From: Edaphobacter acidisoli
GTDB lineage: Bacteria; Acidobacteriota; Terriglobia; Terriglobales; Acidobacteriaceae
Assembly (NCBI RefSeq): GCF_014642855.1
Contig: NZ_BMJB01000002.1
Span: 186,001 to 250,000, forward strand
Direction of reading: 5' to 3'
Length of the DNA: 64,000 bases
The notes below the pieces were generated by a model, which saw nothing but the letters and a program-made list of their open reading frames with translations, was not told the DNA's origin and did not search any database. The translations under genes were made by a program, and so were the position numbers. Positions 26,801 through 34,288 of this stretch are shown one piece after another (position 1 is the stretch's first letter; the number at the start of each line of letters is the position of its first letter).

Positions 26801-27078
26801 AAGCGAAGGGATCCGCTTTTGCCTCTGCCTACGAGGAGCAGCACTACACCACGCCCCCGCAGCAGGGAATAGCGCCGGAGCCGAAGTCCAGCAGCCAGCA
26901 ACCGACAGCCGGCAACCTGTCGTTAGAGGACCGCGGCATCTACCACGCAGCCGACGCGATGCGCAGCATGTACGACATGGGCGACGCCCCAAGCTGCGCC
27001 ACCTGCGGAGCCATCATGACCCGCAACGGCTCCTGCTACAGATGCATGAGCTGCGGCAGCACCTCGGGGTGCAGCTAG
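23809..27078 (+). CDS. nrdJ: adenosylcobalamin-dependent (class II) ribonucleotide reductase
   Basis: Reduces ribonucleotides to deoxyribonucleotides using adenosylcobalamin to make the thiyl radical; works with or without oxygen. 1089 residues. Barrel motifs: [24 protein letters not shown], the finger-loop [20 protein letters not shown] with catalytic Cys, and [17 protein letters not shown]. A TSCPD domain (about 855-960; [20 protein letters not shown]) and a low-complexity linker follow, then the cysteine-rich tail CATCGAIM and [13 protein letters not shown] that regenerates the active site. The AAGGAG site before ATG 23809 supports the start. No nrdA/nrdB or nrdD is nearby. Regulation is probably by NrdR. 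Confidence 0.96.
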   Translation: [1089 protein letters not shown]

Positions 27079-27082
27079 ACTC

Positions 27083-28081
27083 GTGCCCCTCCTCGGTCGA
27101 AATCGTCAGGGCAGCCCAAGGCAATATCTGCGGCTGCCCTCGACTGTTCTTGTCAAACTTCGCTTAATGCTCGCTCTGGCATCCTTGATGTTTCTTTTTG
27201 GGAGTTCTGCCCCTGCAACTATGATCGTTGTCATTGCGACGAAAGATGGTTATTGGATTGGGGCTGATAGTTATAGGTCAGGCGGCGATAAACATATCGC
27301 TGACGTCTGCAAGATTCATGAAACACGCTTTGGGCTGCTTGCGAAGAGCGGGGATGCTCAAGGAGCAAACCATTCAGGTGAGATATATTCCACAGACAAA
27401 GAGGTGGAGGATCTGATTGCTTCGTCCAAGGATTTGGAAACCTTTCAATCAAATCTTCGACTCAGATATGAGCACGATATAGACGAAGAGCTGGCTCTAC
27501 TCGTTGATGACCCAAGCGTGACTTCAGAAAATATTGAGCAAATTCCAATGGGCAAACCCATCCCACATGCTCTAATCCCAACACTGCTCAGAATGGTCGT
27601 GATGTTCAATACGAAGGCTACGGATGTTTCTGGAGAGGTCTTGCTAGTTCGCCCGGAAAGTGATGAACTGACTGACGCACTCGGCCGGAATTATTACCAT
27701 TACTCGGCGCCATCAACGCTAGGTTGGTACCCGTTGAGCGATATTTCTATAAAGGCCCCATCACCTCATTTCCAAGTAAGCTGTCCAGCTTCGGTTCATG
27801 AATTCAGTTACTTCGTGCCTTGTGAGAAGCCAGACCCTTGGATTCAGAAACACCCCAAAGAAACGTTGAAACGGCTGCTCGATCAAGCACACCGAAGGGA
27901 ACCCGAAACGATAGGCCCTCCATACACGATTGTGCGGGTCATTTTGAGGAAGTCCAGAGCGCCGAAGGTGAAATGGATTTCAAAGGGAGTGTGTCCGGGT
28001 TGGTCCGAAAGTGTCGATCCCAAGTATAGCCTTATTGAAAGGCGTGACGATATGAGAAAACAACGAGATTCCAATCCGTAG
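27083..28081 (+). CDS. exported proteasome-beta-like Ntn hydrolase (putative)
   Basis: 332 residues from a GTG four bases after nrdJ, or 304 from ATG 27167. A hydrophobic stretch (MLALASLMFLFGSSAPA) ends in an APA signal-peptidase site. The next residue is Thr, and counting it as 1 gives K9-D10-G11, Asp17 in IGADS, Lys32 and SGDAQ, closely matching proteasome beta subunits (Thr1, Asp/Glu17, Lys33, GDAQ). Signal cleavage would thus expose the nucleophile. The C-terminal 200 residues are not recognisable. Codon use is clearly AT-richer than in neighbours, suggesting transfer. Family assignment is inference; no close homologue is recalled. Confidence 0.6.
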   Translation: MPLLGRNRQGSPRQYLRLPSTVLVKLRLMLALASLMFLFGSSAPATMIVVIATKDGYWIGADSYRSGGDKHIADVCKIHETRFGLLAKSGDAQGANHSGEIYSTDKEVEDLIASSKDLETFQSNLRLRYEHDIDEELALLVDDPSVTSENIEQIPMGKPIPHALIPTLLRMVVMFNTKATDVSGEVLLVRPESDELTDALGRNYYHYSAPSTLGWYPLSDISIKAPSPHFQVSCPASVHEFSYFVPCEKPDPWIQKHPKETLKRLLDQAHRREPETIGPPYTIVRVILRKSRAPKVKWISKGVCPGWSESVDPKYSLIERRDDMRKQRDSNP

Positions 28082-28137
28082 CGTAGGTTCGCATTCAAAG
28101 TTTAGATTTGGCGGTCGTAAATGCACTTATCGCATGA

Positions 28138-28230
28138 GCGGGATTCGAGCGAAGCTCGAACCGCCTTGCTTAAGGGCACGGCTTCAGCCGTGCCGCAACC
28201 CTCTCCAAACAGCAAGGGGCTTTAGCCCCT
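28138..28230. repeat. cluster of three intergenic palindromes
   Basis: Three stem-loops in 90 bases: TTCGAGC-gaa-GCTCGAA (28144-28160), GGCACGGCTtcAGCCGTGCC (28175-28194) and AGGGGCT-tt-AGCCCCT (28215-28230). They lie between a rightward gene and a leftward gene, so they may stop both transcripts. The second has a degenerate relative at 29628-29648. No gene is seen in the 265-base gap. Confidence 0.7.
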
Positions 28231-28346
28231 GAGGTACGCTTTACAATCGCCGCATGGCGATCCCAAGCAGAGCGTCGCGCCCTGGTGCCTTCGTCATCAC
28301 CAGCGGAACCTACAACCGGCGCCGTCTCTTCCAGCTTGAAGCGGTC

Positions 28347-29528
28347 TTATTTGCTAACCACCAGCAGAGTCACCCCGTGCTTTGGAATCCTCGACGTGTA
28401 AACTCCCGAGCGTCGCCCCATATCCTTCCCCTGCCATACATTCCACACTTTCGCGTTGCCCTTAAACCCAATCTTCTCCAGGTCGACCGAGACATCACGC
28501 ACGCTCCAGCTCCGGTTGAAAAGCCCCACAGCCACACGCCCGCCGCTCAGCGGTTTAGTCCACACATCCAGGTCGCCGCTCTCATACAGGCGGTCTCCTT
28601 GCTTGCCCAGCGCATCCTGATCAATCGCAATCGCTTCCTTGTTCATCAGAATGCTCTTGTCTGCCTCCGACATCTTCGTCAGATCATTGCCCGCCAGCAG
28701 TGGCGCAGCCAGCAGTACCCACAGGCTCATGTGCGTCTTGTACTCATCCTCGGTCATCCCGCCGTTACCCACCTCCAGCATGTCCGGATCGTTCCAGTGT
28801 CCCGGCCCCGCATACTTCGCCAGGCCTGCCTGGCTGAATCCGATGGCAATCATCCGGCCATACGTATCGTTGATGTCATCCGTCGTTCGCCACATATTCG
28901 CGCCCAGCCCCGGGCCCCACTTCCACGGCTGATCCACCCCATACTGGCAAAGGCTGTACACAATCGGTCGGCCCGTCGCCTTCAGTGCATCTCCCATCTT
29001 CTTGTATGCCGCAACCATCAGCGCATTCGCTGCATTCGGATCGTCCGGATGCTCAGCCTCCGCCTTGTGCATGTTGTCCTGAAACGAGCACAGGTCATAC
29101 TTCAGAAAATCCACGCCCCAGGCGGCATACATCTTCGCATCCTGGGCCTCATGCCCCAGACTTCCTTCATAACCTCCACACGTCTTTGCCCCGGGCGAAG
29201 AGTAGATGCCAAACTTCAACCCCTTGGAGTGGATGTAATCCCCCAGCGCCTTCATATCCGGAAACCGATCGTTCGGATGCAGAACCCCGTCCGCATCCCG
29301 CTTGCCCTGCCACGTGTCGTCCACGTTCACGTAGACGTACCCGGCATCGCGCATTCCGGTGCTCACAAGTTCGTCAGCAGCGGCGCGAACATCGGCATCC
29401 GTCACGTGCCCGGCAAAGTGGTTCCAGCTGTTCCATCCCATCGGCGGCGTGGCAGCAATGCCCGCCTGGCCGTAAACCGGAATGACAGCGGTTACAAAAG
29501 CAATCGTAAGAGCCACAAAAGTACGCAT
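28347..29528 (-). CDS. secreted GH27 alpha-galactosidase
   Basis: Exported retaining glycosidase of 393 residues removing terminal alpha-galactosyl groups. Signal peptide residues 1-20 (ending VYG-Q). GH27 marks: TPPMGWNSWNHF at the mature N-terminus, YVNVDDTW, nucleophile Asp145 in FLKYDLCS, and acid/base Asp218 in WRTTDDIND by alignment with human alpha-galactosidase A. The C-terminal beta domain is present (VGLFNRSWSVRDVSVDL). Located beside a sulfatase, a sugar regulator and CBM-like genes, so it probably serves plant or microbial polysaccharide breakdown. Alpha-N-acetylgalactosaminidase activity is possible. Confidence 0.93.
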   Translation of the reverse strand: MRTFVALTIAFVTAVIPVYGQAGIAATPPMGWNSWNHFAGHVTDADVRAAADELVSTGMRDAGYVYVNVDDTWQGKRDADGVLHPNDRFPDMKALGDYIHSKGLKFGIYSSPGAKTCGGYEGSLGHEAQDAKMYAAWGVDFLKYDLCSFQDNMHKAEAEHPDDPNAANALMVAAYKKMGDALKATGRPIVYSLCQYGVDQPWKWGPGLGANMWRTTDDINDTYGRMIAIGFSQAGLAKYAGPGHWNDPDMLEVGNGGMTEDEYKTHMSLWVLLAAPLLAGNDLTKMSEADKSILMNKEAIAIDQDALGKQGDRLYESGDLDVWTKPLSGGRVAVGLFNRSWSVRDVSVDLEKIGFKGNAKVWNVWQGKDMGRRSGVYTSRIPKHGVTLLVVSK

Positions 29529-29627
29529 CGTCAGGAGTCTCCAGAGATGAATTTCAAAGCGTATCCAAGCATATAGCCTCAGAGCCTTATTCCAACCCGA
29601 TCAGCTCGCTATAGCTCAATCCATTAT

Positions 29628-29648
29628 GGCCATGGCTTCAGCCGTGCC
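29628..29648. repeat. degenerate copy of the GGCACGGCTtcAGCCGTGCC palindrome
   Basis: GGC...TGGCTTCAGCCGTGCC repeats the right arm of the 28175-28194 palindrome exactly, and its left arm has changes. It lies downstream of the sulfatase gene and may aid termination. Confidence 0.5.
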
Positions 29649-29666
29649 TTCTTCATGCCAGTGGAG

Positions 29667-31124
29667 TTAAGAACTGCTGTCAGCCTGTAACAGGGGATCG
29701 CCTAGTTCCTGCTGCATTTTGACCAGCCGTTCAGTCATCTCGCGTCTCGTCTCTGCATGGCTTGAATCTGCAGAGAGATCATGAATCTCCCACGGATCAT
29801 TCTCGATATCAAAGAGCTGTATGCGCTTGATCTTGGGATAGAGGATCAACTTATGTTTTCTGGTGCGGACCATCCTCTGAAAATCGCGATAGTAGCAAAA
29901 CACAGCTTCGTGAACCGGTTTGCCGCCGCCGTGCAGCAGAGGCACAAGGCTCGGGAATTCGACGGTCTGCGGAACCAACACACCGGCCAGCTCGCACGTT
30001 GTAGCGTATGCGCTGTGCTGGTAGACAAGTTCATCGACTCGCTTGCCAGGAGTAATGCCCGGCCCTGAGATGATGAGCGGCATGCGGATGCTGCAGTCAT
30101 ACAAATTCTGCTTACCCATCAATCCGTGTTCGCCCACGGCAAGTCCATGGTCCGCAGTTAGGATGATGTAGGTGTTGTCTGCCTTCCCTGATTGGGCCAG
30201 CGCCTCCATGACGCGTCCTACCTGTTGATCAACCAGCGTGATCAGGGCGTAGTATTCGCGCCGATGCAGTTGCACGGCCTCTTTCGTACGAGGGAAGGGA
30301 GCAAGCACCTCATCACGGATGCGGCTATCGCCCTGATCGAAGAGGTGCTCGGGAAGAAAATTTGGCGGGACTTGAATGTCTTCCTGCGGGTAAAGCGCAA
30401 GGTCTTCTTTGAATGACTGACGCGGGTCGTGCGGAGAGTTGAAGCCGAGATACATGAAGAACGGAGCATTGCGCTTCGCGGCCTTATTCAGCAGATGATC
30501 GACGAAGTAGTCGTTGTAGAGAACATCAGCGTGCTCGATACGGTCAGGGTGCTCGTTACGCCACAGGTCGGTGTGTAGCCAATGTCCTTTCTGTGTCTTG
30601 TCCCATGGCTCCCAGTGGTTGCCTGGGCTGGGGCGATTGTATGCAGCCCCAGCCATGGGCGTGGACTCAAACATGCCCGGTCCAATCGGGCCCATCTCCT
30701 TAAAGCTGCGCTGTAGCGCTGTGGGATCGAGATGCCACTTTCCGCAGATGTAGGTGTCATATCCTGCTGCGCCGAGCGTCTGTCCCCACAGATGAACCTC
30801 ATCGAGTCCGGCTTCGGCATGAAAGGCGCTGAGACCGCTATTAAGCATGGTGCGACTGGGCGTGCAGACCGCGGGGCTCCACGAGCCTTGATGAAAGCAG
30901 TGGGTAAAGGCGCATCCTGATGCGGCGAGCTTATCGATATTGGGAGTATGAACCTCGGGATTATTGAGCGACCCTATGGTCCGAAAGGCAAGATCGTCGC
31001 AAATCATAAAGATAAAATTTGGCCGCCCCGAGCTTCGCGGCGCCAATGCTTCGAGTGGCAGAGGCTTTCCGGCAGCGACGATTCCTGTGCCCATCAGTTC
31101 TATAAAATTTCGACGATTCATCAT
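29667..31124 (-). CDS. formylglycine-dependent sulfatase
   Basis: Hydrolyses sulfate esters, probably on a polysaccharide or sugar. The catalytic formylglycine site is C87-T-P-S-R91, requiring a formylglycine-generating enzyme encoded elsewhere. Other family residues: ICDDL near residue 43 for calcium and ILTADHGLAVGEHGLMGK in the middle. 485 residues. The N-terminus MMNRRNFIELMGTGIVAAG with RRNF resembles a Tat signal, so export may occur folded. Divergent from a SorC regulator gene, with a convincing promoter at 31199-31226. Likely co-regulated with the alpha-galactosidase. Confidence 0.9.
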   Translation of the reverse strand: MMNRRNFIELMGTGIVAAGKPLPLEALAPRSSGRPNFIFMICDDLAFRTIGSLNNPEVHTPNIDKLAASGCAFTHCFHQGSWSPAVCTPSRTMLNSGLSAFHAEAGLDEVHLWGQTLGAAGYDTYICGKWHLDPTALQRSFKEMGPIGPGMFESTPMAGAAYNRPSPGNHWEPWDKTQKGHWLHTDLWRNEHPDRIEHADVLYNDYFVDHLLNKAAKRNAPFFMYLGFNSPHDPRQSFKEDLALYPQEDIQVPPNFLPEHLFDQGDSRIRDEVLAPFPRTKEAVQLHRREYYALITLVDQQVGRVMEALAQSGKADNTYIILTADHGLAVGEHGLMGKQNLYDCSIRMPLIISGPGITPGKRVDELVYQHSAYATTCELAGVLVPQTVEFPSLVPLLHGGGKPVHEAVFCYYRDFQRMVRTRKHKLILYPKIKRIQLFDIENDPWEIHDLSADSSHAETRREMTERLVKMQQELGDPLLQADSSS

Positions 31125-31198
31125 CCTCGGTTACTCCTTGCGATGCGTCTCTTTGGTGATTTGTATATGAAAATATTCTTTTATAAAAAGTAAATCTG

Positions 31199-31226
31199 TA
31201 TATAGAATTTGCGCCTTGCGTGTCAA
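31199..31226 (-). promoter_or_regulatory. sigma70-type promoter of the sulfatase gene
   Basis: On the minus strand a perfect TTGACA (31221-31226) is followed after 16 bases by TATATA (31199-31204). The start codon is about 75 bases downstream. Between promoter and gene the DNA is strikingly AT-rich (31161-31198, including CTTTTATAAAAAG), a probable operator site for the neighbouring regulator. Confidence 0.75.
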
Positions 31227-31384
31227 GAAGTGTTGCTAACTGAAGCAGAGATTGCCGGAGACTATTACAGAGTCGAATTGCGGTTCTCCGCGGAACGACA
31301 CGCTGAATTGATGCGCCGGAGCCGATTCGATGAAAGAGTAAAGCGTCGGCTGGGCACATGGAAACGCTATGCTATAAAACATTT

Positions 31385-32347
31385 ATGTCCAGATCAGCTG
31401 AACTGCGTCTGATGACGAAGATAGCCCGGCTCTACTATGAGCAAGGTTTGCGCCAACAGGCCATCACGGATCGATTGAGCATTCATCAATCGACGATCTC
31501 CAGGCTTTTGAAGCGTGCGCGGTCGGAAGGCGTCGTGCGTATCAGCGTGGCTATTCCAAATGGCGTTTTTACAGAGATGGAACAAGCACTGGAGGAGCGT
31601 TATGGCATTCAGGAAGCCGTCGTGGTAGATACGCTCAATCACGAGGAAAATATTGCACGGGATCTGGGCACGGCTGCGGCATTCTGGATCGAGACTCGTC
31701 TCAAGCCTGGCATGGTCATTGGCATCTCTTCGTGGAGCCGTTCGCTCATCGCAATGTTGGACTCACTGCACCAGAATGATCAGGGACGTGATGGCACGGT
31801 TGTCCAGATTCTTGGCGGTGTGGGAAATACGGGCAGCCAATATCATGCGAACCGATTGGCACACGATCTCGCCTCGCGGATTAAGGCGACTCCGATATTG
31901 CTGCAGGCGCCTGCCGTTGTAGCGACTGCCGGGGCGCGTGATGTTCTTTCGAGAGATCCTGCTGTGAAGGTCGTATCGAATCTGTTCAAGAAGCTTGATG
32001 TCGCGTTGGTGGGAGTTGGCGCTGTGCAGCCGTCGTCGCTGCTTGCCAGCAGCGGAAATGTGTTTTCTGTGGCGGAGTTGAAGAAGATGCAGGCTCTTGG
32101 CGCTGTCGGTGACATTTGTCTTCGCTTTTTCGATGCGCAAGGCGCGCCGATTAAATCGACGCTCATGGACCGCGTGATTGGGATCGATCTGCCGACGTTG
32201 AAGAAGGCAAAGACTGTTGTAGGCATTGCTGGTGGTGGCAGGAAACTCCCGGCTATTCATGCGGCACTGCTGGGCGGTTGGATCAACGTTCTGATCACCG
32301 ACCGGCACACAGCGGAGCAACTGTTGTCTCATAAGGACAAGGCCTAA
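31385..32347 (+). CDS. SorC/DeoR-type sugar-binding transcriptional regulator
   Basis: 320-residue regulator. HTH at the N-terminus (ELRLMTKIARLYYEQGLRQQ then AITDRLSIHQSTISRLLKRA), followed by the SorC-type sugar-phosphate-binding domain with GISSWSRSLIAM and GVGAVQPSSLLASSG. It senses a phosphorylated sugar and controls a catabolic operon; the divergent sulfatase and alpha-galactosidase are obvious targets. I take ATG 31385 as start (MSRSAELRLMTK); an extended -10 TGCTATAAA ends only six bases before it, hinting at a leaderless mRNA. An upstream ATG at 31358 adds nine residues. Confidence 0.85.
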   Translation: MSRSAELRLMTKIARLYYEQGLRQQAITDRLSIHQSTISRLLKRARSEGVVRISVAIPNGVFTEMEQALEERYGIQEAVVVDTLNHEENIARDLGTAAAFWIETRLKPGMVIGISSWSRSLIAMLDSLHQNDQGRDGTVVQILGGVGNTGSQYHANRLAHDLASRIKATPILLQAPAVVATAGARDVLSRDPAVKVVSNLFKKLDVALVGVGAVQPSSLLASSGNVFSVAELKKMQALGAVGDICLRFFDAQGAPIKSTLMDRVIGIDLPTLKKAKTVVGIAGGGRKLPAIHAALLGGWINVLITDRHTAEQLLSHKDKA

Positions 32348-32405
32348 CCAATCCTGCACATGCAATCTACGTATTCTCTCGGGCCGGCCTGAGTGATGGC
32401 CTATT

Positions 32406-32449
32406 CATAAATATGCGAACCATAAATATGCAACTTAACGGTATTTATG
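32406..32449. repeat. CATAAATATGC direct repeats with an inverted half-site
   Basis: CATAAATATGC occurs at 32406-32416 and again at 32421-32431, and the inverse TATTTATG is at 32442-32449. They lie between the SorC-type regulator gene and the convergent PP-loop gene. AT-rich against a GC-rich background. An operator role is possible but unproven. Confidence 0.6.
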
Positions 32450-32460
32450 AGAAAGCTGTC

Positions 32461-33117
32461 TCAAACCAGTTCTGCGTAGCTGAACCCGTCTCGCATCACT
32501 CGCTCGCCGGCTGCCACTGGGATCTCTCTGGCGAACATCGGCCCGGCGTAGCAGAAAGAGTGAAACTCACCGTTCTCGCCGCATGGATCGACTCCATCCG
32601 GTAGCTCACCAAGCAGGGAAGCGTCCCACTCGCGACCCGCAAATTCCGCCGGAACCTTGCGAGGGTCAACACACGTCAATCGTGCTCGCAGCCCACCTGC
32701 CATCATCTCCCCCGCCAGCTGGCCCGTCGGAATCCCCCAAACCGGAAAGATCGGCTCCAACCCCGTCCCCGCCAGCCGCGCGACCCGGTATGCCCGGATG
32801 TCCTCCAGAAAGAGGTCTCCGAATGCGATCCCTGAAAAACCCTCTTGCACAGCCCGCGCGCATACCGCGGCCATCCGCTCCTCATACGCCTCGTTCGAGC
32901 ACGGAAATGGAAGATCCACCTTCCACAGCGGCAGCCCTGTCAGCTCCGCCTGCCTATTCAGCAACTCCTCGCGGAACCCATGGATCGCTACACGGCGAAA
33001 CTTCTCGTTCACCGTCGTCAGCAGTGCTCCCACCTCTAACTTGCCGGCCTGACGCAATAGGTGAAGCGCCCATGCCGAGTCCTTTCCTCCACTCCAGCTC
33101 AAAAGAATCTTCTTCAT
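32461..33117 (-). CDS. diphthine--ammonia ligase-like PP-loop ATPase
   Basis: Cytoplasmic adenine-nucleotide alpha-hydrolase family protein of 218 residues (DUF71/MJ0570-related). PP-loop SGGKDS at residues 9-14; conserved C-terminal motif EFHSFCYAGPMF. In archaea and eukaryotes the relative amidates diphthine, but bacteria lack diphthamide, so the bacterial function is unknown and the name refers only to the family. Start is clear. It diverges from the WXXGXW repeat protein gene. Confidence 0.88.
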   Translation of the reverse strand: MKKILLSWSGGKDSAWALHLLRQAGKLEVGALLTTVNEKFRRVAIHGFREELLNRQAELTGLPLWKVDLPFPCSNEAYEERMAAVCARAVQEGFSGIAFGDLFLEDIRAYRVARLAGTGLEPIFPVWGIPTGQLAGEMMAGGLRARLTCVDPRKVPAEFAGREWDASLLGELPDGVDPCGENGEFHSFCYAGPMFAREIPVAAGERVMRDGFSYAELV

Positions 33118-33298
33118 TACGGAACCCGCAACTCATACTACTACAAGGAGATCTCGGCACCGACCTGTACGAAGGCCCAGAGCAGGCAGACAGTACCAGC
33201 ATTGCAACTCGCATCCAATATAGAGAGAAGGTAGGATGGGACAGTTCCGAGCCGTATGCAGACTGCTTTCTGCAATTCCAATTGAGGAGAGACCGGAG

Positions 33299-33604
33299 AT
33301 GAAGAAATTTTTGCTTTCCGCCGTGTGCGCTGCTTTGCTGTCGACAGGCGTCGCCATGGCGCAGGTATCGATTCGCATTGGTCCGCCGCCACCGCCGCGC
33401 GAGGTGGTTCCAGTGCGGCCTGTCGGGCATCCGGACTGGGTATGGCAGCAGGGTTATCAGCGCTGGGACGGACGACGTTATGTCTGGGTTCCAGGCACAT
33501 ATGTCGCCCCACCCTATCGCGGAGCACGCTGGGTTCCTGGCCACTGGCGCAATGGCGGACCGCGCGGCTGGGTCTGGGTCCCCGGCCACTGGCGTCGTCG
33601 TTAA
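33299..33604 (+). CDS. exported WXXGXW/YXWXXG-repeat small protein
   Basis: 101-residue secreted protein: signal peptide MKKFLLSAVCAALLSTGVAMA-Q (start ATG 33299 preceded by GAGGAGAGACCGGAG). The mature part is built of proline/tryptophan repeats, RYVWVPGTYV, RWVPGHWRNG and WVWVPGHWRRR, as in YXWGXW/BcpO-related repeat proteins found in proteobacterial and acidobacterial envelopes. Highly basic C-terminus. Function unknown; periplasmic or surface location inferred. Confidence 0.85.
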   Translation: MKKFLLSAVCAALLSTGVAMAQVSIRIGPPPPPREVVPVRPVGHPDWVWQQGYQRWDGRRYVWVPGTYVAPPYRGARWVPGHWRNGGPRGWVWVPGHWRRR

Positions 33605-33611
33605 TGATGAG

Positions 33612-33648
33612 ACGTGGCGGGCCTTCGGAAGAGTGAAGCCCGCCACGT
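33612..33648. terminator. strong hairpin between the WXXGXW gene and kdsC
   Basis: An 11-base-pair perfect stem, ACGTGGCGGGC with GCCCGCCACGT, with further pairing (CTTC/GAAG) inside the loop. No T-tract follows. It lies eight bases after the stop of the WXXGXW gene and 12 bases before the kdsC start, so it could be a terminator, processing or attenuation element. Confidence 0.55.
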
Positions 33649-33660
33649 TATCATCGAAAG

Positions 33661-34242
33661 ATGACCGCTGAAGCTCGCGCAAAAAATATCAAAGTTCTCA
33701 TCTTCGACGTTGACGGCGTTCTCACCGATGGCCAGATCTTCGTCATTCCCGGCTCCGATGGCCACGGCATCGAAGCGAAGGGCTTCTGTGCCCATGATGG
33801 TCTAGGCATCTCGCTCGGCCGCATGGGCGGGCTCCGTATCGGCATCATCACCAAGCGCCAGTCGCGCACGGTGGCCATCCGCGCCAACGACCTGAAGCTG
33901 GAGTTCGTCTACCAGGGTCAGGCGCACAAGATGGACGCCATCAATGAAATCCTTGCCAAGACGCACATCGGCATCTCGCAGCTCTGCTACGTCGGCGACG
34001 ACATCATCGACCTGCCTGTGATGCGTCAGTGCGGCCTCGCCATTGCTCCTGCTAATGCGCGCGCCGAGGTCAAGGCCATAGCGCACTACGTCACGCCGAA
34101 CCGCGGAGGTTTTGGCGCAGGACGCGATGCCATCGATTTCATTCTCTCCGCACAAGGTACGCTGCAGAAAGTGGTCGAGCAGTATCTCGATGAGTCCAGC
34201 TCAAACGCTGCTACGGCTGATGTGGGCGTCGGCAACATGTAG
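33661..34242 (+). CDS. kdsC: 3-deoxy-D-manno-octulosonate 8-phosphate phosphatase (KdsC-type HAD)
   Basis: Cytoplasmic HAD-III phosphatase of 193 residues that releases KDO from KDO-8-phosphate in lipopolysaccharide synthesis. Motif I DVDGVLTDG (Asp16, Asp18), the short KdsC loop region, motif III Lys in ITKRQSRTV, and motif IV YVGDDIIDLPVM. N-terminal IPGSDGHGIEAKGF corresponds to the family F-x-x-x-DG region. KDO is used by waaA near the right edge of the window, but kdsA, kdsB and kdsD are not nearby. The 46 bases before lhr suggest possible read-through. Confidence 0.9.
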   Translation: MTAEARAKNIKVLIFDVDGVLTDGQIFVIPGSDGHGIEAKGFCAHDGLGISLGRMGGLRIGIITKRQSRTVAIRANDLKLEFVYQGQAHKMDAINEILAKTHIGISQLCYVGDDIIDLPVMRQCGLAIAPANARAEVKAIAHYVTPNRGGFGAGRDAIDFILSAQGTLQKVVEQYLDESSSNAATADVGVGNM

Positions 34243-34288
34243 CTGGCGCTGGCGAACAAAGCACGAAAAAACGCGCTAAAATTTCCCC

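Noticed and set aside
28138..28165. tRNA-like T-loop (GATTCGAGCGAAGCTCGAACC)-type signal
   Set aside because: It is a simple palindrome without acceptor stem or anticodon arm.
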